From Rhizobiaceae bacterium (GTDB lineage: Bacteria; Pseudomonadota; Alphaproteobacteria; Rhizobiales; Rhizobiaceae): a stretch of 32,586 nt of DNA. The notes beneath the pieces were generated by a model. The model was not told where the DNA came from. It saw nothing but the letters and a program-made list of their open reading frames with translations, and did not search any database. Below, in pieces: positions 1 to 8,589 of the stretch. The position numbers and the translations under genes were made by a program. Within the stretch, counting starts at the first letter, position 1. Each line of letters starts with the position of its first letter. The stretch is from assembly GCA_025458045.1 (NCBI GenBank), contig JALOTE010000021.1:1-32586 (forward strand), read 5' to 3'.

Positions 1-37
1 CAAGCGGCGACATCTCTCCCCCAAGGGGAGAGATTGG
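1..37. repeat. Palindromic intergenic repeat, copy 1 (cut by window edge)
   Basis: These 37 bases are identical to positions 178-214. The core is a near-perfect stem, CTCTCCCC, a CAA loop and GGGGAGAG, preceded by GCGGCGACAT. The left part of the unit lies outside the window. It looks like the small GC-rich palindromic elements scattered between genes in Hyphomicrobiales. No ORF here looks real. Confidence 0.7.
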
Positions 38-90
38 CAACACGGTTGGATCGTGGGGCGGATTGACCAGAGTTGCAAGCACACCAGCCA

Positions 91-141
91 ACCTCCCCCC
101 TTGAGGGGGAGGATGTCGGCGCAAGCCGACAGGAGGGGGGT
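91..141. repeat. Palindromic intergenic repeat, related element with two hairpins
   Basis: Two adjacent hairpins are visible: CCTCCCCCC-TTGA-GGGGGAGG at about 92-112, and GTCGGC-GCAA-GCCGAC at 115-130, followed by a G run. The layout (CT-rich stem plus GTCGGC stem) resembles the flanking copies at 1-37 and 171-214 read in the other orientation. I infer a cluster of three units of one repeat family between hisS and whatever lies beyond the left edge. Confidence 0.65.
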
Positions 142-170
142 GCGTGTGCCGAGCGGGAAAACCCCTCTCT

Positions 171-214
171 GTCACCGCAAGCGGCGACATCTCTCCCCCA
201 AGGGGAGAGATTGG
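171..214. repeat. Palindromic intergenic repeat, copy 3
   Basis: This copy has an imperfect GTCACCGC-AA-GCGGCGAC hairpin followed by the CTCTCCCC-CAA-GGGGAGAG hairpin. Positions 178-214 repeat 1-37 exactly. It ends 17 bases before the hisS stop codon, so on the minus strand the stems could also act as a 3' end structure for hisS mRNA. There is no U run, so I do not call it an intrinsic terminator. Confidence 0.7.
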
Positions 215-231
215 AGGTTCCGTTTGCAAAG

Positions 232-1780
232 TCAGTGCGCAGCCTGCTCCGCCAGAACGCGCTTGACCTCAACCACCAGATCGGCGCGGGCGCATTCAAA
301 CTGGCCGACGCGCGCGGCGCGGTATTCCTCGTTTGATTCAATCGCGGCGGCCTGGCGGCGGCCTTCGATCATGTCCTTCACCTGCACGACGTCCCGCGCC
401 CGCTCGTCCGAACCCTGGATGATGCAGACGGGCGAGCCGCGCCTGTCGGCATATTGCAATTGCTTGCCGAACTGCTTGGGGTTGCCCTGGAACATTTCGG
501 CGCGGACGCCTGCGGCACGAAGCTCCTGCACCATGTTCATGTATGCGCCAAGCGCTTCCACATCGCGATCCATGACACAGACGACGACAGGGCCGGGCAT
601 TGCGTCGCCTTCAAGGCGGCCAAGGTTTTTCAAGGCCGTCATCAGGCGCGAGACGCCGATGGAAAAGCCCGTCGCCGGAACATCCTGGCCCGTGAAGCGC
701 TTCACCAGCCCATCATAGCGCCCGCCGCCGCCGACGGAGCCGAAGACGACCTTTTCGCCCTTTTCGTTCGTCACATCGAAAAGGAGCTCGGCTTCGTAGA
801 CAGGGCCGGTGTAATATTCGAGGCCGCGGACGACTGAAGGATCGATGCGGATGCGGTCGGAGCCGTAGCCGCTGCGTTGCGCAATATCCCAAATCGCCCT
901 CAATTCGGCGACACCTTCCGTTCCTCGAGCGCTTTCCGAAACCAACTGCAAAGCGTTTTCAAGCGTTCGTCCTACGACTTCAGCGTCAGTCAGCGTGTCC
1001 TTCGGGTCGGACGTCTCTTGATTGATGCGCGCCGTCTGTAGAATTCCCGAAAGAACAGACTGAACGTGGCCCAGCATCAGGCGCATGATCTTTTCGACCG
1101 CGACGGAATCCAACCCCGCGCCCTTCGTAAAATCCCCACTCTCATCCTTGCGGCCCGCGCCCAGCAATTGCCGCACGCCGTTGGTGCCGAACTTGTCGAG
1201 CTTGTCGATGGCGCGCAGCACAGCGAGCTTCTGGTCCGCATCCGTGACGCCGATCGCCTCCATCACGCCGTCGAGCACCTTCCGGTTGTTCACCCGGATG
1301 ACGTATTGCCCGCGCGGAATGCCGAGCGCCTCCAGCGTGTCAGCCATCATCATGCACATTTCTGCGTCGGCCTGCACGCCGGGCGCGCCGACTGTGTCAG
1401 CATCGAACTGCATGAACTGGCGGAAGCGCCCCGGCCCCGGCTTCTCGTTGCGGAACACCCAGCCCGCGCGATAAGTGCGGTAGGGCAGCGTGATCTCGTT
1501 GATGTTTTCGATCATAGCGCAGGCTCAGCCATTGCTCGTCATCATCGCGGAACGAGAACACGCCCTCATTCGGCCGGTCTGAATCAGGCAGGAATTTGCC
1601 CAGCGCGTCGGTGTATTCGACAAGCGGCGTTTCCACCGGGTCAAAGCCGTATTTCTCATAGACCGTCTTGATCCTGGCGATCATCGCTTCCGTCGCGCGG
1701 ATGTCTTCCGGCGAACGGTCGATGAAGCCGCGGGGCTGGCGGGCACGCAGTTTCTGCGGCTTTTTTGGTTTGTCTGACAT
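232..1780 (-). pseudogene. hisS: Histidyl-tRNA synthetase, interrupted by a frameshifting deletion
   Basis: HisRS is a class II aminoacyl-tRNA synthetase that charges tRNA-His in the cytoplasm. The N-terminal part (ATG at 1780, MSDKPKKPQ) runs in one frame to ...[12 protein letters not shown] near 1506. The rest ([19 protein letters not shown] onward) continues in another frame to the stop at 232. Motif 2 ([14 protein letters not shown]) and the C-terminal active-site and anticodon-binding parts ([29 protein letters not shown]) are intact. From memory, alphaproteobacterial homologs have about ten residues (LTAPLARYV-x) between RYD and EN; here only one nucleotide separates those codons, so about 29 nt are missing. 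The lost piece includes the Thr expected to contact histidine. Translation stops soon after the junction, so this copy should be non-functional unless the lesion is an assembly error. The gene follows xseA on the same strand, separated by a repeat. Confidence 0.85.
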
Positions 1781-1878
1781 GGCGGTGCGGTTCAAACCGT
1801 TGATTTTCGCCGGTTCCCTAACCGGTTTGGCAAGGAGCGGCAAGGAAGTGTCCGGTTTGCATCTCGTTCCGACGGGCC

Positions 1879-1945
1879 CTTCATCCTTCGAGGCTTCTTG
1901 CCTTCATGCTGAGGCGCCCGCTTTGCGGGCCTCGAAGCATGGGGC
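1879..1945. repeat. RIME-like palindromic repeat, short copy
   Basis: The region between hisS and xseA contains CCTTCATCCTTCGAGGCTTC, then CCTTCATGCTGAGGCG, CCCGC-TTT-GCGGG and CCTCGAAGCATGGGG. These blocks (CTTCATCCTGAGG and its complement, plus a CGAGGC/GCCTCG block) recur at 7162-7281, 17121-17250 and 30162-30256. The right end touches the last codons of xseA. Confidence 0.6.
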
Positions 1946-1950
1946 AAGAA

Positions 1951-3525
1951 TCAGAACAAATCGCCCTGATTGGCGGAGTTGCCGGCAGGCTTGGCCGGGG
2001 GTTTGACCTTTGTTGCGGCCGAGGGCTCCGGATTTTTCACCTGTGCGGGCTGAGCTTCGGCAAGCGCCGCATCCACCTCTCCACCGGCAAACTCCACCAC
2101 GAAGCACGCCGCAGCGCGGGCGGCGTCGGGCGTGGTGATGATCGGCCCCTCACGCCGCTCGCGGACAAGCGCAAAGCCGCGCTTCAACACCGATTTGTGC
2201 GACAGCGAATCCATCAATCGCAGCGCCTGGTCGAGCCTTGCCCGGCGGCGCTCGGCGCGGGTTTCAAAGACGCGGTCGGCACGCATCGCCAGCGCGGCAA
2301 GGCGCTCGCGTTGCATGGTGGTGCGCCGTGTCAGCGTGTCAGGCGTCAGGCGGCGCGCCACCTGCGCCACACGCTCGCGGCCGGCATCCGTGCGGCGCAA
2401 GGCGGCGTTGTCGAGCCGCCGCGCGAGGCCCGCCACGCGATCGGCCCGGTTCAGCAAGGCCTGACGCAACTGCGCCGGGTTGAGGCTGATTGCGGCGAGC
2501 CTGCGTGCCTTGCGGGCCACGCTCAATTCAAGCGCCCGGCGCAGAATCTCGCCCGCCTCATCCAGCCTGCGGCGCGGAATGGCCAGCAGCGCGTCCAGCG
2601 AGGGCAGCCCGCGCGCCGCGCCTGCCACGGCCTGGCGCGCCCGTTCCGTGCGGCGGCGCACCGCGCCATCCAACCGGGCCGACAGGCTTGCGAGCGTCGC
2701 CTCCAGTTCGGCCTTCACCGGAACCGCCATTTCGGCGGCCCCTGTCGGCGTCGGCGCGCGGACATCGGCGGCAAAGTCGATCAGCGTCCAGTCCGTCTCG
2801 TGGCCGACTGCGGAAATGACAGGGATGCCGGAGGCAGCGACGGCGCGGACAATCGCCTCATCATTGAAGCCCCAGAGATCTTCGAGGCTGCCGCCGCCGC
2901 GCGCAACAATCAGCACATCCGGCCTTTCTGAACCGGTGAACGCATTGAAGCCGGTTATCGCGGATGACACCTCAGCGCCCGTTGTCTCGCCCTGCACGCG
3001 CACCGGCCAGACGGTGACGCGGGCCGGGAAACGGTCCATCACCCGGTGCAATATGTCGCGGATCACAGCGCCGGTGGGTGAGGTGACGACGCCGATATGG
3101 CGCGGCATGAACGGGAGAAGCTGCTTGCGGGCCTCATCAAACAGCCCTTCGGCGGCGAGCCTGCGCCTGCGCTCTTCAAGCAGCGCCATCAGCGCGCCGG
3201 CACCCGCCGGTTCCATCTGCTCGATGACGATCTGGTACTTCGACGAGCCGGGGAAAGTGGTGAGCTTGCCTGTCGCGATCACCTCCATGCCTTCTTCCGG
3301 CCGGAAGCGCAGCGTGCCCATGACGCCCTTCCAGATGACGGCTTCGAGCGCCGCCTTGTCATCCTTGAGGCGGAAATAGGCATGGCCGGAGGAATGCGGG
3401 CCGCGATAGCCGGAAATCTCGCCGCGCACGCGCACTCGGCCGAACGCATCCTCGACGAGGCGTTTCAGCGCGCCTGAAATGGCGCTGACCGAGTATTCGG
3501 TCACATTGCCGGCGGGTTCAGACAT
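1951..3525 (-). CDS. xseA: Exodeoxyribonuclease VII large subunit
   Basis: XseA is the catalytic large subunit of exonuclease VII, a metal-independent single-strand exonuclease that acts in mismatch repair and DNA clean-up together with several XseB subunits. The 524 residues show the N-terminal OB-fold (about 8-105, with [11 protein letters not shown] and [11 protein letters not shown]). The catalytic core follows, with [15 protein letters not shown] (about 147-161), [15 protein letters not shown] (207-221) and [20 protein letters not shown] (238-257). A long Arg/Ala-rich region (about 265-440) should form the coiled coils that bind XseB. A variable Pro/Lys/Ala-rich tail ends in QGDLF. The ATG at 3525 is 15 bases downstream of the DUF937 gene's stop on the same strand, so the two are probably co-transcribed. 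xseB is not in the window. Confidence 0.95.
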   Translation of the reverse strand: MSEPAGNVTEYSVSAISGALKRLVEDAFGRVRVRGEISGYRGPHSSGHAYFRLKDDKAALEAVIWKGVMGTLRFRPEEGMEVIATGKLTTFPGSSKYQIVIEQMEPAGAGALMALLEERRRRLAAEGLFDEARKQLLPFMPRHIGVVTSPTGAVIRDILHRVMDRFPARVTVWPVRVQGETTGAEVSSAITGFNAFTGSERPDVLIVARGGGSLEDLWGFNDEAIVRAVAASGIPVISAVGHETDWTLIDFAADVRAPTPTGAAEMAVPVKAELEATLASLSARLDGAVRRRTERARQAVAGAARGLPSLDALLAIPRRRLDEAGEILRRALELSVARKARRLAAISLNPAQLRQALLNRADRVAGLARRLDNAALRRTDAGRERVAQVARRLTPDTLTRRTTMQRERLAALAMRADRVFETRAERRRARLDQALRLMDSLSHKSVLKRGFALVRERREGPIITTPDAARAAACFVVEFAGGEVDAALAEAQPAQVKNPEPSAATKVKPPAKPAGNSANQGDLF

Positions 3526-3540
3526 TGTGAGGATCGTGTT

Positions 3541-4416
3541 TCAGCGCAGCCTGTCCATGTTGCGGACATACTGGTCGAAGATCGACTTCACATTGTTCTG
3601 GTAGTCCTGCTGCACCTCGCGGCCGGTGTCGAACATCTGGCCCAGCATGTCCTCGACCGGGTTTCGCGGCGTGCGTTCGCCCCGCGGTTCGTTGTGGCGG
3701 CGCGGCTGCGGGTCAACGTCGGGCTCGGACTGGCTTGGCTGAGGAGCGGCACCCTTCATCATCTCGCCCAGCATGTCGAGCCACGGGTTGCCGGTTTGGG
3801 AGGACGCGCCGCCCGGTTGCGGACGCCCGCCACCGCCCATCATCTGCTCAAACATCTTGCCGAAGGGGTTGTCCATCGGGTTCGGCATTTGCGGGGCCCG
3901 TGTTGCGCCGCCAGCCCCCATCCCTTGGCGCATCATCTGCTCGATCAATTCACCGAACGGATTGCCCGCCCCCATGCCGGCGGCGGCCTGCATCTGCCCC
4001 ATCGTCTGCTTGGCAAGGCCGCCCATCACCATGGAAGCGATGACGGGAAGCATCTGTTTCAGCACGCTTTCGCCAATGCCGGTCATCGCCTGCGCATTGG
4101 CGGCGACAGCGCGTGACAGATCCTTGGAGCCGAACAACTGGCCGAGCACGGCATTGCCATCCTGCACGGCGGAGGGTGAGAAGGCGTTGGCCGCATCCTC
4201 GAAATATTTGGCGTGATTGCCGGTCATCATGGCCTGCATCAGCCCGCCCAAGCCCATCGGATCAGCGGTGTTGCGCTTCAACCCCTCGGAGAAGGCGGGC
4301 AGAAGCGCATCCAGCGCCAGTTGCGCCTGCTGCTGGTTCAAGTTGAACTGCCGGGCGAGCAATTCCATGCCCTTGCCGTTTTGCGCATTCGCGATCATGT
4401 CAAACAGCGGAGCCAT
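3541..4416 (-). CDS. DUF937 domain protein with Met-rich C-terminal repeats
   Basis: The function is unknown. Residues 1-145 match my recollection of the DUF937/YidB-like family: a helical domain starting FDMIANAQNGKGMELLARQF with repeated NxxxxLGQLFGSKDLSRAVA-type segments and KQMLPVIASMVMGGL. The remaining half is low complexity (Gly, Pro, Met, Gln) and carries four copies of a short motif: NPFGELIEQMM (152-162), NPFGKMFEQMM (183-193), NPWLDMLGEMM (210-220) and NPVEDMLGQM (252-261). A looser version is DPMGLGGLMQAMM at 52-64. There is no signal peptide or clear membrane helix, so it is probably cytoplasmic. The ATG at 4416 has a good GAGGAG ribosome site 6 bases upstream. xseA follows after 15 bases. 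Confidence 0.8.
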   Translation of the reverse strand: MAPLFDMIANAQNGKGMELLARQFNLNQQQAQLALDALLPAFSEGLKRNTADPMGLGGLMQAMMTGNHAKYFEDAANAFSPSAVQDGNAVLGQLFGSKDLSRAVAANAQAMTGIGESVLKQMLPVIASMVMGGLAKQTMGQMQAAAGMGAGNPFGELIEQMMRQGMGAGGATRAPQMPNPMDNPFGKMFEQMMGGGGRPQPGGASSQTGNPWLDMLGEMMKGAAPQPSQSEPDVDPQPRRHNEPRGERTPRNPVEDMLGQMFDTGREVQQDYQNNVKSIFDQYVRNMDRLR

Positions 4417-4517
4417 GGCGTTCTCCTCAAACGGCGCAATGCCGCGGACGTCACGCCAGTGTCATGGAGCGGACCGCGCTTGGCAAGGCGAAAAACGAGC
4501 GAATGCCGCCAAGCGCC

Positions 4518-5891
4518 TCAATAGGCGAATTCGTTGAACAGCGGCTCAACCGAACCGTCAAAGCGGGTGTGGTATGCCGCCAGCATCTCCTCGGCGAGCG
4601 TGGTGCCGCGCGCCACCACCTCGTCCAGCGGTGACAGGAAATGGCTCTCGTCATAGCCTTCGCGGTTGCGGCGGTTGCGGGCCTTCAGCCCGGCGCGCGA
4701 CATGGCAAGCGTCTCCCGCGCGATGTCACGCAGGCTGCGGCCCTTGATGCGTGCGGCAAGGCCCTGCACCGGCACGGCATCGCGCAACGCGAGCACCTCC
4801 TCACGCGTCCAGTCCCGCGTCATGGCGTCTGCCGCGTCAAGCGCCGCCTGATCATACATCAGCCCGACCCAGAAGGCGGGCAGCGCGTTGATGCGCCGCC
4901 AGGGGCCGCCATCCGCCCCGCGCATTTCAAGAAAGCGCTTGAGGCGCACATCGGGGAATAGCGTGCCGAGATGGTTGATCCAGTCGCCCATGGTCGGCTC
5001 GGGATCCGTGACTTCGCCTTTGAGGGCTCCCGCCATGAACTGGCGGAACGTCACATGCGTGGCGTCATGGTAGCGCCCGTCGCGGATGACAAAATACATC
5101 GGCACATCGAGCGCCCATTCGACATAATCGGCAAAGCCGAAATCACTGTCGAGCACACGGGCCGGAACACCGGCGCGATGATTATCGGTGTCGCGCCAGA
5201 TTTCCCCGCGCCAGCTCTGGAACCCGTTCGGGCGGCCATTCGTGAAGGGTGAGGAGGCAAAAAGCGCCGTCGCCAAGGGCTGCAAGCGCATGCCGACCTG
5301 CATCTTGCGGCGCATGTCGTCCTCGGAGGAAAAATCAAGGTTCACTTGGATCGTGCATGTGCGGAACATCATGTCGAGCCCGTGACGGCCGACCTTGGGC
5401 ATGTAGCGCCGCATGATCGCATAACGGGATTTCGGCATGTGCGGCGTTTCGGCAAGCGTCCATTTGGGCGAGCCACCCATGCCGAGGAAGGCGATGCCCA
5501 GCGGATCGGCGACTTCCTTCAACTGCGCCAGATGGGCGTTGGCCTCGCGGCAAGTCTGGTGGATGTTTTCCAACGGCGCGCCCGAAAGCTCGAACTGCCC
5601 GCCCGGCTCAAGGCTGATCGCGCCCTGCCCTGTCGGCCCGCCAAGCCCGATGATGCGGCCTTCATCGAGGATGGGCTGCCAGCCGAGCAGTCCCTGCATC
5701 CCATCCAGCAACGCCTTGATTCCATTCGGCCCTTCATAGGGCACCGGCCGGTTGCCATCGCGATAGAAAGCGAATTTCTCGTGCTCCGTGCCGATGCGCC
5801 AGTCGGACGCCGGCTTGCAGCCTGCTGCCACATAGTCAACCAAATCCCGAACCTGGCCGATTGGCCGGGAGTCGGTTGTGTCACGCGCCAT
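4518..5891 (-). CDS. gshA: Glutamate-cysteine ligase, plant/alphaproteobacterial type
   Basis: GshA makes gamma-glutamylcysteine from glutamate, cysteine and ATP, the first step of glutathione synthesis in the cytoplasm. The 457-residue length fits the GCS2-type enzyme of alphaproteobacteria and plants rather than the E. coli type. Recognisable segments are DWRIGTEHEKFAFYRDG near 30-46, the glutamate/ATP site region GPTGQGAISLEPGGQFELSG (about 88-107), GMGGSPKWTL, MFRTCTIQVNLDFSSEDDMR, and the C-terminal NRRNREGYDESHFLSPLDEV. The ATG at 5891 starts MARDTTDSRPIGQ. It lies 137 bases downstream of rsmE on the same strand, an order I associate with Rhizobiales. A 9-bp inverted repeat sits in that gap. 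Confidence 0.95.
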   Translation of the reverse strand: MARDTTDSRPIGQVRDLVDYVAAGCKPASDWRIGTEHEKFAFYRDGNRPVPYEGPNGIKALLDGMQGLLGWQPILDEGRIIGLGGPTGQGAISLEPGGQFELSGAPLENIHQTCREANAHLAQLKEVADPLGIAFLGMGGSPKWTLAETPHMPKSRYAIMRRYMPKVGRHGLDMMFRTCTIQVNLDFSSEDDMRRKMQVGMRLQPLATALFASSPFTNGRPNGFQSWRGEIWRDTDNHRAGVPARVLDSDFGFADYVEWALDVPMYFVIRDGRYHDATHVTFRQFMAGALKGEVTDPEPTMGDWINHLGTLFPDVRLKRFLEMRGADGGPWRRINALPAFWVGLMYDQAALDAADAMTRDWTREEVLALRDAVPVQGLAARIKGRSLRDIARETLAMSRAGLKARNRRNREGYDESHFLSPLDEVVARGTTLAEEMLAAYHTRFDGSVEPLFNEFAY

Positions 5892-5971
5892 GGCTCAAAC
5901 CCCGGACTGCCCCTCTACGCACAGCGCCGGAAAGACGACACTCCCACGCGGACTGCAAGTCAAAAATGTGC

Positions 5972-5997
5972 AATTCATCGTCGAATGGCGATGAATT
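5972..5997 (-). other. Inverted repeat in the rsmE-gshA gap
   Basis: AATTCATCG (5972-5980) and CGATGAATT (5989-5997) pair perfectly around an 8-base loop. On the minus strand the stem is followed by GCACATTTTTGAC, so the T run starts six bases after the stem. It could be a weak terminator for rsmE or a leader hairpin for gshA. I cannot choose between these from sequence alone. Confidence 0.4.
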
Positions 5998-6028
5998 TTC
6001 GCATCATGGCTGCCGGCGCGCCTCTTGC

Positions 6029-6766
6029 TCACCGCCAGTCGCCGATGGCGGCCTGAACAATCGCGAGCGCGGCGACCGCCGCTGTGTCAGCGCGCAGGAT
6101 GCGCGGTCCGAGCGGAATAGCGGTCACGAAAGGCAAGCTGCGCAGAAAAGCACGCTCATCATCGGCAAAGCCGCCTTCGGGGCCGATCAGCACGGCCAAA
6201 GGACCGCCGCACGGCAATGGGGCGAGCACGTCGAGCGGGTTTTGCGTGCGCGAATCCTCGTCGCAGAAGATGAGGCGGCGGCCGCCATCCCATGCGGCCA
6301 GGATATCATCGAGCGTGACCGGGTCCGCCACGGCGGGCACGGCGAGTATGCCGCATTGTTCCGCCGCTTCCAGCGCCCACGCTTCAAGTTTGGGGCGGGT
6401 CACATTGCGGTTCTGGGTGAAGCGGGTGAATACCGGCCGGATCACGCCCGCACCCATTTCGGTCAGTTTCTGCACCAGATAATCCAGACGTCCGGCTTTC
6501 AGCGGCGCAAACAGCACATGCAGATCGGGCGGGGACATCTGGTCCCGTTCTAGGGTTTGCGGCGTGGCCGTGGCGGATTTCTTGGTGAAGGCCAGGCGCG
6601 CGCGCCATTCGCCGTCACGCCCGTTGAACAACAGCACCTCGCCGCCATCGGCCATCCTCAACACGGTCCGCAGATAGTGGGCCTGCTCCGGATCAAGCAT
6701 GACAGATGTGCCTGCCAGAAGGGGATCAGCCACGAACAACCGTTTCAGCCTGTAATTGGCGCGCAT
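6029..6766 (-). CDS. rsmE: 16S rRNA (uracil(1498)-N(3))-methyltransferase
   Basis: RsmE methylates N3 of U1498 in 16S rRNA in the assembled 30S subunit, using S-adenosylmethionine. It is a SPOUT-class enzyme. The 245 residues show the N-terminal PUA-like part (RLFVADPLLAG, HYLRTVLRMADGGEVLLFNG) and the C-terminal trefoil-knot domain: QKLTEMGAGVIRPVFTRFT, the AdoMet motif LIGPEGGFADDE (near 190-201) and the closing knot segment IPLGPRILRADTAAVAAL. The ATG at 6766 (MRANYRLKRLFV) is the natural family start. gshA follows on the same strand. A CTTGAC box near 6822-6827 on the minus strand may be its -35 element, but no convincing -10 is visible. Confidence 0.95.
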   Translation of the reverse strand: MRANYRLKRLFVADPLLAGTSVMLDPEQAHYLRTVLRMADGGEVLLFNGRDGEWRARLAFTKKSATATPQTLERDQMSPPDLHVLFAPLKAGRLDYLVQKLTEMGAGVIRPVFTRFTQNRNVTRPKLEAWALEAAEQCGILAVPAVADPVTLDDILAAWDGGRRLIFCDEDSRTQNPLDVLAPLPCGGPLAVLIGPEGGFADDERAFLRSLPFVTAIPLGPRILRADTAAVAALAIVQAAIGDWR

Positions 6767-6984
6767 GGGCGACCTTCCCGGGGATGATGCTGGCGGGCGC
6801 TGTGTGGAAAGATGCAGAGCGCGGTCAAGTTTTTAACCAATTTGCCGGATTATCCCGACGTCACTTGTGACAATCCCGCCACATCCCCAAAAAAGGGTTT
6901 CCAAAGGTGATTGACCTGTCATCTTCCCCCGTTATGACGCCCCAAAACACAGGTGCGCGGCAAGACCGCGGTCGGGGATTTTCA

Positions 6985-7125
6985 ATGAATTGGTTCCGCA
7001 GCGCCGCCGTTTTGGCAGGTCTTGTCGTCTCGCTGATGTTTTCCGGCGTCGGTCTTTACGCGGTCAATGCCGGCGGCGTCGAGCAGGTCGTGGACGGCTA
7101 CGGCGTGGTTGCGCCTGTCCGCTGA
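6985..7125 (+). CDS. Small hypothetical membrane protein
   Basis: A 46-residue ORF starts MNWFRSAAVLAGLVV. It has one hydrophobic segment (about 6-30, SAAVLAGLVVSLMFSGVGLYAV) followed by a short polar tail ending GYGVVAPVR. It could be a single-pass membrane protein or a short exported peptide. A GGGGA box lies six bases before the ATG at 6985, which I prefer to the in-frame GTG at 6907. I recognise no family. It stands alone between rsmE (opposite strand) and a RIME-like repeat. Codon third positions are GC-rich like the neighbours. The call is tentative. Confidence 0.45.
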   Translation: MNWFRSAAVLAGLVVSLMFSGVGLYAVNAGGVEQVVDGYGVVAPVR

Positions 7126-7161
7126 TTTCATTCCGGTTTTGCATTTGCAACGCCGGGCAGT

Positions 7162-7281
7162 GTCTCAGTTTGAAATCTCCTTCATCCTGAGGTGCTCTTT
7201 CCCTCGTGCTTCGAGACCCGCTGAAGCGGGCACCTCAGCATGAAGGGAAAAAGCCTCGAGGGACGGATTTCAAACTGAGAC
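7162..7281. repeat. RIME-like palindromic repeat, full copy
   Basis: The outer arms are a perfect 15-bp inverted repeat: GTCTCAGTTTGAAAT (7162-7176) and ATTTCAAACTGAGAC (7267-7281). Inside are CCTTCATCCTGAGGTGC and GCACCTCAGCATGAAGG (one mismatch), the hairpin CCCGC-TGAA-GCGGG, and a GCCTCGAGGGACGG block. This is the clearest copy of the family in the window. It fills most of the 273-base gap upstream of lldD. Confidence 0.8.
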
Positions 7282-7398
7282 GCCACCCAACGCCGTTGCG
7301 GCTTGCAAGGCATTGCCTGATCAGCCATCCTCCTTTGGCCGGGTTTGACCGGCGCTTCAAGCCGCGCGCAAGATGCGGCACTTCGGGAGGGCGAAACC

Positions 7399-8589
7399 TT
7401 GGCGGCGATCACAACGATTGACGATCTGAAGCGGCTCGCCAGGCGGCGCGTGCCGAAAATGTTCTATGATTATGCCGATTCAGGATCCTACACCGAATCG
7501 ACGTATCGCGACAACGAAAGCGCCTTCGGCAAATACCGCCTGCGCCAGCGCGTGGCGCGCAACATCGACAACCGCTCATTGAAAACGCAGATGATCGGCC
7601 GCGACGTCGCGATGCCGATGGCATTGGCCCCGGTCGGCCTGACCGGCATGCAGCATGCCGATGGCGAAATCTGCGCCGCGCGCGCCGCCGAAAAAGCAGG
7701 CATCCCCTTCACCCTGTCGACCATGAGCATCTGTTCCATCGAGGACGTGGCGCAGCACACACGCGCACCGTTCTGGTTCCAGCTCTATGTGATGCGCGAC
7801 CGCGGCTTTTCCGAATCGCTGATCGAGCGCGCCAAGGCCGCCAAATGCGATGCGCTGGTGCTGACGCTTGACTTGCAGGTGCTTGGCCAGCGCCACAAGG
7901 ACATCAAGAACGGGCTATCGGTGCCGCCGAAACCGACGCTTGCCTCCATCCTCGACCTGATGACGAAGCCGCGCTGGGGCCTGCAGATGCTGGGCACGCA
8001 GCGCCGCACCTTCCGCAATATTGTCGGTCACGCCAAGGGCGTCTCCGATCTAGGTTCACTGTCATCATGGACAGCGGAGCAATTTGATCCGACGCTGGAC
8101 TGGAGTTCGGTGGATTGGATCAAGCAGCGCTGGCCCGGCAAGCTCATCCTGAAGGGGATCAATGACGTGGAGGACGCCGAAACAGCGGCCGCCATCGGTG
8201 CCGATGCGATCATCGTCTCCAATCATGGCGGGCGCCAACTGGATGGTGCGGCGGCCTCCATCGACATGCTGCCGCGCATCGTGGACGCCGTCGGTGACCG
8301 GATCGAGGTGCATATGGATGGCGGCATCCGCACCGGCGTGGACATTTTCCGCGCGATCGCGCTGGGCGCGAAAGCCGTCTATGCGGGCCGTGCCTTCGTC
8401 TACGGGCTTGGTGCAATGGGTGAAGCAGGCGTCGACAAGGCGATCAGCATCCTGAAGGGCGAACTCGACAAGACAATGGCGCTGTGCGGCGAGACCGACA
8501 TCCGCAAGGTCGGCCGCCACAATCTGCTGGACATGAACGCGGTCGCTCCGCGCGGCGCGGTCACGCCGCTCCGTCCTGCCGCTGAATGA
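7399..8589 (+). CDS. lldD: FMN-dependent L-lactate dehydrogenase (alpha-hydroxy-acid oxidase family)
   Basis: It oxidises L-lactate to pyruvate with FMN and passes electrons to the respiratory chain at the inner membrane. The sequence follows the FMN alpha-hydroxy-acid dehydrogenase barrel throughout: MFYDYADSGSYTEST near the start, MALAPVGLTGMQHADGE, PFTLSTMSICSIEDVA, PFWFQLYVMRD, the LKGI lysine segment, IIVSNHGGRQLDGAAA with the catalytic His at about 276, then MDGGIRTGVDIFRAIALGA and YAGRAFVYGLGAMGE. I choose a TTG start at 7399 (LAAITTIDDLKRLA, 396 aa): GGGAGG lies 8 bases upstream and the family usually starts at this point. An in-frame TTG at 7345 would add 18 unsupported residues. The 3' end overlaps the convergent FadR-type regulator by 29 bases. 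A related hydroxy-acid dehydrogenase activity cannot be excluded. Confidence 0.88.
   Translation: MAAITTIDDLKRLARRRVPKMFYDYADSGSYTESTYRDNESAFGKYRLRQRVARNIDNRSLKTQMIGRDVAMPMALAPVGLTGMQHADGEICAARAAEKAGIPFTLSTMSICSIEDVAQHTRAPFWFQLYVMRDRGFSESLIERAKAAKCDALVLTLDLQVLGQRHKDIKNGLSVPPKPTLASILDLMTKPRWGLQMLGTQRRTFRNIVGHAKGVSDLGSLSSWTAEQFDPTLDWSSVDWIKQRWPGKLILKGINDVEDAETAAAIGADAIIVSNHGGRQLDGAAASIDMLPRIVDAVGDRIEVHMDGGIRTGVDIFRAIALGAKAVYAGRAFVYGLGAMGEAGVDKAISILKGELDKTMALCGETDIRKVGRHNLLDMNAVAPRGAVTPLRPAAE

Noticed and set aside
1-214. Possible CRISPR array because of a repeated 37-mer
   Set aside because: Only two identical copies 177 bases apart, the repeats are fully palindromic, and an inverted relative lies between them. 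No cas genes are seen.
7345-7398. Longer lldD start at TTG 7345
   Set aside because: The extra 18 residues are unlike the family and no ribosome site precedes them; 7399 has GGGAGG at good distance.
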